A stretch of 64,000 bases of DNA from Nocardioides terrae (GTDB taxonomy: Bacteria; Actinomycetota; Actinomycetes; Propionibacteriales; Nocardioidaceae). A program made the position numbers and the translations under genes. The first letter of the stretch is position 1. The number at the start of each line of letters is the position of its first letter. Shown here piece by piece: positions 59,728 to 64,000 of the stretch. The stretch covers positions 186,001 to 250,000 of the forward strand of contig NZ_FOLB01000001.1 of the NCBI RefSeq assembly GCF_900112345.1. The letters are read 5' to 3'. The notes below the pieces were generated by a model. It ran no database searches. It was not told the DNA's origin and saw only the letters and a list, made by a program, of their open reading frames with translations.

Positions 59728-61032
59728 ATGGCTGAGAACCCTGGTGACCCGGGCGACAACCCGTTCAAGGGCACCCCTTTCGAGGCGTTCTTCACCGGCG
59801 GCGGCATGCCCGGCGGCGGAGTTCCGGACCTCTCCTCGCTCTTCGCGCAGATGCAGTCGCTGATGCAGCCGTACGACGGCCCGCTCAACTGGGACGTCGC
59901 GCTCGACATCGCCCGCAAGAGCGCCGCCCAGTCCCCCGACCCCACGCCGACGGACCGGCAGAAGGGGGCGGTGGCCGACGCCCTGCGTCTGGCCGACCAC
60001 TGGCTGGACGGCACCACCTCGTTCCCGTCCGGGATCGCGACGGCCCAGGCGTGGAGCCGGGCGGAGTGGCTGGTCAACACCGTCGACGTGTGGAAGGTCC
60101 TGGTCGAGCCGGTGGCCGCCTCCTCGGTCAACGCGATGAGCGGCCAGCTGCCCGAGGAGATGCAGGCGATGGCCGGCCCGATGATGGGCTTCCTCGGCAA
60201 GGCCGTGGGCGCGCTGATCGCCAACCAGGCAGGCTCCGGCCTCGGTGGCCTGGCGAGCGAGGTGCTGTCGGTCTCCGACATCGGCGTACCGCTCGCCGCG
60301 CCCGGCCGGGCCGCGCTGCTGCCGACCAACGTGCACGCCTTCGCCGAGGGCCTCCCGGACGTCTCCGAGGACGACGTGCTGCTCTACCTCGCCCTGCGCG
60401 AGGCCGCGCACCAGCGCCTCTTCGCCGGCGTTCCCTGGCTGCGCGACCACGTGATCGGCGCCGTCACCGACTACGCCCGCGGCGTCGAGGTCAACCTCGG
60501 CAACATCCAGCAGCAGGTCGAGGAGCAGATGCGCGGCGTCGACCCGGCCGACCCGCAGTCGCTGCAGCAGCTCTTCGAGAACGGCTCGCTCTTCGAGATG
60601 CCCGACTCCCCCGCCCAGCAGGCGGCCCTGGAGCGGCTCGAGGTCGTGCTCGCTCTGGTCGAGGGCTGGGTCGACGAGATCGTCGGCGAGGCGACCAAGG
60701 AGCGGATGCCGGCCGCGGCCAAGCTGCAGGAGGCGTTCCGCCGCCGCCGGGCGGCGGGCGGCCCCGCCGAGCAGACCTTCGCGACCCTGGTGGGCCTGGA
60801 GCTGCGGCCGCGGCGGCTGCGTGACGCGTCGACGCTGTGGGGCGCGCTGCGGGCACGCCAGGGCGCCGAGGCGCGCGACGGTGTGTGGATGTCGCCGGCC
60901 CTGCTGCCCACGGCGGCCGACCTCGACGACCCGCTGGGCTTCCGCGAGGGCGCCGACCAGCCCGAGGCCCTCTCCGAGGACGACTTCGACGCCGAGCTGC
61001 GCAGGCTGCTCGACGGCCCCGACACCGAGTGA
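59728..61032 (+). CDS. Zinc-dependent metalloprotease family (DUF2342)
   Basis: A 434-residue protein of the F420-associated/DUF2342 family (Rv3195-like). It has a Gly/Pro-rich start (NPFKGTPFEAFFTGGGMPGGG), a helical body, and the motif ALREAAHQRLFAGVPWLRDHV (about residues 222-242), a degenerate form of HExxH in which only the second His pattern is clear. Metal and activity are therefore uncertain. C-terminus acidic. ATG 59728 is chosen by family length. Its stop overlaps the NUDIX start (GTGA). Confidence 0.88.
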   Translation: MAENPGDPGDNPFKGTPFEAFFTGGGMPGGGVPDLSSLFAQMQSLMQPYDGPLNWDVALDIARKSAAQSPDPTPTDRQKGAVADALRLADHWLDGTTSFPSGIATAQAWSRAEWLVNTVDVWKVLVEPVAASSVNAMSGQLPEEMQAMAGPMMGFLGKAVGALIANQAGSGLGGLASEVLSVSDIGVPLAAPGRAALLPTNVHAFAEGLPDVSEDDVLLYLALREAAHQRLFAGVPWLRDHVIGAVTDYARGVEVNLGNIQQQVEEQMRGVDPADPQSLQQLFENGSLFEMPDSPAQQAALERLEVVLALVEGWVDEIVGEATKERMPAAAKLQEAFRRRRAAGGPAEQTFATLVGLELRPRRLRDASTLWGALRARQGAEARDGVWMSPALLPTAADLDDPLGFREGADQPEALSEDDFDAELRRLLDGPDTE

Positions 61033-61574
61033 CGCTCCACGAGGACGCGCTCGACCTGCTCGCCTCCTGGCCGGCCCCCACGCCCGGCCAGGAGGTCCTG
61101 CGTCAGCGGTACGCCGACTACCTGCTCACCCACCCGCCCGGAGTGTTCCGCGAGGACCGGCCGCACCACCTCACCGCATCGACAGTCGTGCTCTCCGCCG
61201 ACGGCGGCTCCGTCCTGCTGACCCACCACCGCAAGGCGCAGCGCTGGTTCCAGCTCGGCGGCCACCTCGAGCCGGGCGACTCCTCCGTGCTGGCCGCGGC
61301 GACCCGGGAGGCACGCGAGGAGTCCGGGCTGGCCCTCGACCTCGACCCGGCGCCGGTCCAGCTCAGCGACCACGCGGTGGAGTTCTGCGGCCCGGGCGTG
61401 CACCACCTCGACGTGCGGTTCCTCGCCGTCGCACCTGCGGACGGCGTACCCACCACCTCGACCGAGTCGCTGGACGTGCGCTGGTGGCCGGCGGCCGACC
61501 TGCCCGACCCCGACCCCGACCTAGTCGAGCTCGTCGCCCTCGCCGTGCGGCGGCTCGATCTTGGCGGCCGCTGA
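61029..61574 (+). CDS. NUDIX hydrolase
   Basis: A 181-residue NUDIX protein. The box is GGHLEPGDSSVLAAATREAREESGL (about residues 76-100), matching GX5EX7REUXEEXGU in its core (REAREESG). An N-terminal helical region (LLASWPAPTPGQEVLRQRYADYLLTHPP) precedes. It hydrolyses a nucleoside-diphosphate-linked substrate that is not predictable. GTG overlaps the DUF2342 stop. Its last 54 bases overlap the convergent M48-type gene. Confidence 0.93.
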   Translation: MTLHEDALDLLASWPAPTPGQEVLRQRYADYLLTHPPGVFREDRPHHLTASTVVLSADGGSVLLTHHRKAQRWFQLGGHLEPGDSSVLAAATREAREESGLALDLDPAPVQLSDHAVEFCGPGVHHLDVRFLAVAPADGVPTTSTESLDVRWWPAADLPDPDPDLVELVALAVRRLDLGGR

Positions 61575-62054
61575 CCAGCCCAGCAGGTAGCCCTTGGCCC
61601 GCTCGGCCTGCGGGAAGCGGTCGACCCACCCCCAGAACCGGGCGTCGTGGGACGGCTCGAAGAGGTGGGCGAGCTCGTGCACGAGCACGTAGTCGAGGAC
61701 CCAGGACGGCATCCCCTGAAGCCGCTCACTGAGCCGGATCGTCCGGTCTCCCGGCGTGCACGACCCCCAGCGGGCGTTCTGGTTGCCGACCCAGCGCACC
61801 GACTCGGGGATGGCGATGCCGCCGAAGTAGCGGTCGCTGAGCGATAGCGCCCGCTTGAGCAGGTCCTCGTCGCTCGGCTTGAGGCGGCGCTCCTGCCTCT
61901 CCAGGCGGGCGACCATCGAGTCCACCCACTCGGCCTCCTCCTTCGCGGAGAGGGAGGCGGGGACGAGCACGACGATGCGATCGCCGTCGCGATAGGCGGA
62001 GACGGTACGCCGGCGCCGCTTGCTGCGCCGCACCTCTACGTTCGCCCTCGCCAT
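61521..62054 (-). CDS. YgjP/DUF45-type M48 metallopeptidase
   Basis: A 177-residue protein of the small YgjP-like group. Zinc site HELAHLFEPSHDARFW (HExxH near residues 126-130, third His near 135), preceded by WGSCTPGDRTIRLSERLQGMPSWVLDYVLV. Its N-terminus (RRSKRRRRTVSAYRDGDRIVVLVPASLS) is typical. The stop lies inside the NUDIX gene. ATG 62054. Confidence 0.9.
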   Translation of the reverse strand: MARANVEVRRSKRRRRTVSAYRDGDRIVVLVPASLSAKEEAEWVDSMVARLERQERRLKPSDEDLLKRALSLSDRYFGGIAIPESVRWVGNQNARWGSCTPGDRTIRLSERLQGMPSWVLDYVLVHELAHLFEPSHDARFWGWVDRFPQAERAKGYLLGWSAAAKIEPPHGEGDELD

Positions 62055-62063
62055 GCTCGGACC

Positions 62064-63110
62064 CTAGCGCCGCGCCCAGTCGAGCAGGCGCTCCTTCGGC
62101 CAGGTGTTGACGATGCGCTCGGGGTCGATGCCGGCCGCCTCGGCGCGCTCGCAGCCGTAGATCTGGAAGTCCAGCTGGCCGGGCGCGTGGGCGTCGGAGT
62201 CGATGGAGAACAGGCAGCCGATGTCGCGAGCCAGCTCGAGCAGCTTCGTCGGCGGGTCACGGCGCTCGGGGCGGCTGTTGATCTCGACGGCGACCCCGTG
62301 CTCGGCCGCGGCCTCGAAGACCCGACGCGCGTCGAACGTGCTGCCCGGGCGGGTGCCGCGGTTGCCGGTCACCAGCCGCCCGGTGACGTGGCCGAGGACG
62401 TTGGTGAAGGGGTTGCCGATGGCGGCGATCATCCGCGCGGTCATCTCGGCGGGATCCATCTTGAGCTTGGAGTGGACGCTCGCCACGCGCAGGTCGAGCC
62501 GGGCCAGCATCGCGTCGGTCTGGTCGAGCGAGCCGTCGTCGAGGATGTCCACCTCGATGCCCTTGAGGAGGGTGAATCCGCCGTCCAGGTGCTCGTTGAG
62601 GGCATCGACCACGGCGAGCTGCCGTCCGAGCCGGTCGACACTGAGCCCGTGCGCGATGGTGAGCCGTGGCGAGTGGTCGGTCAGCACCAGGTAGTCGTGG
62701 CCCAGCTCCATGGCGGTGAACGCCATCTCCTCGATCGGAGAGCCCCCGTCGGACCAGTCCGAGTGCGAGTGCAGGTCTCCCCTCAACCGCTGGCGCAGGT
62801 CGGCGCCACCGGACGTCAGCTCGCCGCCGTACTCCTCCTCGAGGCTGGTCAGCCGCTCCGGGATCTCCCCGGCCACGACCTGGGCGACCACCTTCGCCGT
62901 GCTGGCGCCGACGCCGGCCAGGTCGGTCAGCGTGCCCGCGCCGGCACGGGCGGAGATCTCGTCCTCGCCCAGCGGCAGCAGGGCTGCGGCAGCGGTGCGG
63001 AACGCCTTGACCTTGTAGGTGTCGGCACGGGCCCGCTCGAGCAGGAACGCGATGCGGCGCAGGGTCGCGACGGGGCCTCGGGAGGGCGACACGCCGGAGT
63101 TCACGGCCAC
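62064..63110 (-). CDS. PolX-type PHP-domain phosphoesterase
   Basis: A 348-residue protein: N-terminal helix-hairpin-helix region (GVGASTAKVVAQVVAGEIPERL, about residues 62-83) followed by a PHP domain with metal ligands in GDLHSHSDWSDGG (about 108-120), LVLTDHSPRL, KGIEVDILDDG, ASVHSKLKMD, NVLGHVTGRLV, VEINSRPER and SIDSDAHAPGQL. It matches the C-terminal half of PolX proteins without the polymerase catalytic core. GTG 63110 is preceded by GGAGG seven bases upstream. A possible role is 3' or abasic end processing; unproven. Confidence 0.92.
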   Translation of the reverse strand: MAVNSGVSPSRGPVATLRRIAFLLERARADTYKVKAFRTAAAALLPLGEDEISARAGAGTLTDLAGVGASTAKVVAQVVAGEIPERLTSLEEEYGGELTSGGADLRQRLRGDLHSHSDWSDGGSPIEEMAFTAMELGHDYLVLTDHSPRLTIAHGLSVDRLGRQLAVVDALNEHLDGGFTLLKGIEVDILDDGSLDQTDAMLARLDLRVASVHSKLKMDPAEMTARMIAAIGNPFTNVLGHVTGRLVTGNRGTRPGSTFDARRVFEAAAEHGVAVEINSRPERRDPPTKLLELARDIGCLFSIDSDAHAPGQLDFQIYGCERAEAAGIDPERIVNTWPKERLLDWARR

Positions 63111-63182
63111 TATTTTTCCTCCACACCCCGTGGAAAGACATCGTCGCTGGTCACGAGGGCGATCCGTCGCCCCTCGAGATCG

Positions 63183-63258
63183 TTGTCCCCACGGCTTTCC
63201 CGACGTTGTCCACGGTCCCGCCCAGGTTATCCGCATGCTGTCCACAGGTTCGCCCACA
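63183..63258. other. Cluster of DnaA-box-like 9-mers
   Basis: Five elements close to the consensus TTGTCCACA/TTATCCACA in one orientation within 76 bases: TTGTCCCCA (63183), TTGTCCACG (63206), TTATCCGCA (63227), CTGTCCACA (63238), TCGCCCACA (63250). Each has one or two mismatches. They lie in the 492-base non-coding stretch 63111-63602, upstream of DUF5679. No dnaA or dnaN is nearby, so this is not oriC by context; function unknown. Confidence 0.45.
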
Positions 63259-63317
63259 GGGTGGGGATCCTCCGCGTTGACCACCCGCGGGGCCGCTCCT
63301 AAGGTTTCTCCGCAGAT

Positions 63318-63388
63318 GAGACCCCCGGCGCCGCCGGACGGCCTTCGCAAGGGGAAGGCGAAGGACGATCCAGGCACCGGGGGTCTCC
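63318..63388. other. Nested hairpin in the long non-coding region
   Basis: Outer arms GAGACCCCCGGCGCC (63318-63332) and GGCACCGGGGGTCTC, one mismatch; inner arms around CCTTCGC and GCGAAGG. It lies about 220 bases upstream of DUF5679. Possible small RNA, attenuator or terminator. The rest of 63111-63602 has no gene that I can support; a 13-base repeat GCTGAGCGTGGCC occurs twice (63417 and 63453). Confidence 0.6.
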
Positions 63389-63602
63389 TCATGTCCCCGG
63401 CCGGGTCGCCGCTCGGGCTGAGCGTGGCCCGCCCCAGCGCGACACGCCGGACGCTGAGCGTGGCCGCAGTGTGGATCGGGGCGCTGTGTGCCGTAAGGTC
63501 GAGGCGGGCCCCGCGGTCAGTGCGCCGCGGGATCACGGCGGGCTTCCCTGCATCAATCCCCGTCGCGACGACCATTCGTGAGACATAGAGAAGGAGGCCG
63601 TC

Positions 63603-63761
63603 ATGGCGGAGTCATGGAGCGGCGAGTTCTACTGCGTGAAGTGCAAGGAGAAGCGCGAGGCGACCGGTGAGGTCAAGGTGAACGACAAGGGCACCAAGAT
63701 GGCGAAGGCCGTCTGCCCCGTGTGCGGCACCAACCTCAACCGCATCCTCGGCAAGGCCTGA
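63603..63761 (+). CDS. DUF5679 zinc-ribbon protein
   Basis: A 52-residue protein with two CxxC pairs: YCVKCKEKREATGEV and KAVCPVCGTNLNRIL, forming a probable four-cysteine zinc ribbon. DUF5679 proteins are common in actinobacteria; role unknown. AAGGAGG before the ATG is a strong ribosome binding site. It was not among easily detected long frames but fits the family exactly in size. A strong hairpin follows 22 bases downstream. Confidence 0.88.
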   Translation: MAESWSGEFYCVKCKEKREATGEVKVNDKGTKMAKAVCPVCGTNLNRILGKA

Positions 63762-63782
63762 TCCACCCGGCCTGAGCTTTCG

Positions 63783-63820
63783 ACGGCGGCGTCGCCCGGT
63801 GATCCGGGCGGCGCCGCCGT
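63783..63820 (+). terminator. Hairpin terminator after DUF5679
   Basis: ACGGCGGCG-T-CGCCCGG, loop TGAT, CCGGGCG-G-CGCCGCCGT: seventeen-base arms with one mismatch. Confidence 0.88.
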
Positions 63821-63881
63821 CTTCTGCGTCTCCTGTGGATGACGGCCGCGCCTCCTGATCGATCCGTGGCAGCCTCCGGAC

Positions 63882-64000
63882 ATGAGCGCGCCCATCGACG
63901 AGGCCGGACGCCCGCTCCTGCGGCCCGGATGGCAGGTCGCCCGCTTCGACGACCAGCACCTCCAGGTCGGCCTGGACGCACCGGCCCGCGTCGTCCTCAC
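63882..64000 (+). CDS. Probable ThiF-family protein, N-terminal part
   Basis: The right window edge cuts this gene after about 39 codons. The start reads MSAPIDEAGRPLLRPGWQ and continues VARFDDQHLQVGLDAPARVVL. The RPLLRPG...HLQVGLD...RVVL pattern recalls the N-terminus of actinobacterial ThiF-like adenylyltransferases (a gene of that kind lies near the UPF0182/DUF2342 block in mycobacteria). This is a family guess from a short segment; the catalytic part is outside the window. Confidence 0.5.
   Translation, partial: MSAPIDEAGRPLLRPGWQVARFDDQHLQVGLDAPARVVL

Noticed and set aside
63183..63258. Chromosomal replication origin
   Set aside because: DnaA-box-like elements are present, but there is no dnaA, dnaN, rpmH or AT-rich unwinding region next to them.
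63019..63588. A 189-codon frame in the long non-coding region
   Set aside because: No ribosome binding site or known family, biased Arg/Ser/Pro composition, and it runs through the PHP gene start and the hairpin.

Overview
The window is a gene-dense, very GC-rich chromosomal segment with no mobile element, integrase or CRISPR array. The gene content points to an actinobacterium: a fused Kgd-type 2-oxoglutarate decarboxylase/dehydrogenase, a WhiB1-like protein, PdtaS, a SigR/RsrA pair, a mycothiol-dependent enzyme family, nickel superoxide dismutase, a conservon, a 24-residue bL37 ribosomal protein and an initiator tRNA with a C1-U72 mismatch. A Nocardioides-like member of the Propionibacteriales is my best guess, from protein style rather than from a marker gene. 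Gene order around whiB1-pdtaS-rsrA-sigR-yedK-aroA-rsgA and around the UPF0182 / PDZ protease / DUF2342 metalloprotease block resembles what I remember of the mycobacterial chromosome, so most of the window looks like conserved core.

Layout. 1-11 kb: the end of a flavin disulfide oxidoreductase, an LCP/lipoprotein operon, kgd, a TetR/mycothiol-enzyme pair, two oxidoreductases, malic enzyme and divergent sodX/sodN. 11-21.7 kb: stress and redox control (anti-sigma factor plus SigF-type sigma factor, WhiB1, PdtaS, bL37, RsrA/SigR behind a consensus-like SigR promoter, HMCES/YedK), then aroA and rsgA. 21.7-31.4 kb: an RTX-like secreted protein, hisN, a CBS protein, a two-component system whose kinase is fused in frame to a DUF4173-type membrane domain, FKBP, S4, DUF445, a TagD-like cytidylyltransferase, a Rieske ferredoxin and purU. 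31.4-36.7 kb: a striking 170-bp composite palindrome and a four-gene conservon. 36.9-41.3 kb: a molybdenum-cofactor block (fdhD, DUF6457, moeA, MOSC) with a hemerythrin gene; moaE lies at 59 kb.

41.4-54.2 kb: an SDR and a zinc dehydrogenase; a short Asp/Gly/Thr repeat protein followed by a JmjC-like cupin oxygenase and a sucrase/ferredoxin-like protein, all tightly packed; a Ser/Thr kinase; an FAD protein; a giant PAS-GAF-kinase-receiver-PP2C-RsbW protein with its STAS partner; a secreted ScyD-like protein; and initiator tRNA-Met. 54.4-64 kb: UPF0182, PPA1309, a PDZ/Lon-like protease, moaE, a DUF2342 metalloprotease, NUDIX, an M48-type peptidase, a PHP-domain protein, a non-coding 490-bp stretch with DnaA-box-like 9-mers and a nested hairpin, a DUF5679 zinc-ribbon protein and the start of a probable ThiF-family gene.

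The best candidates for something not yet described are the repeat peptide / JmjC oxygenase / ferredoxin-like cassette (43.5-45.8 kb), the mirror-symmetric 3x22-17-4-17-3x22 palindrome (31.4 kb) and the kinase-DUF4173 fusion (25.1-27.7 kb). All calls come from reading the sequence; no database search was run.
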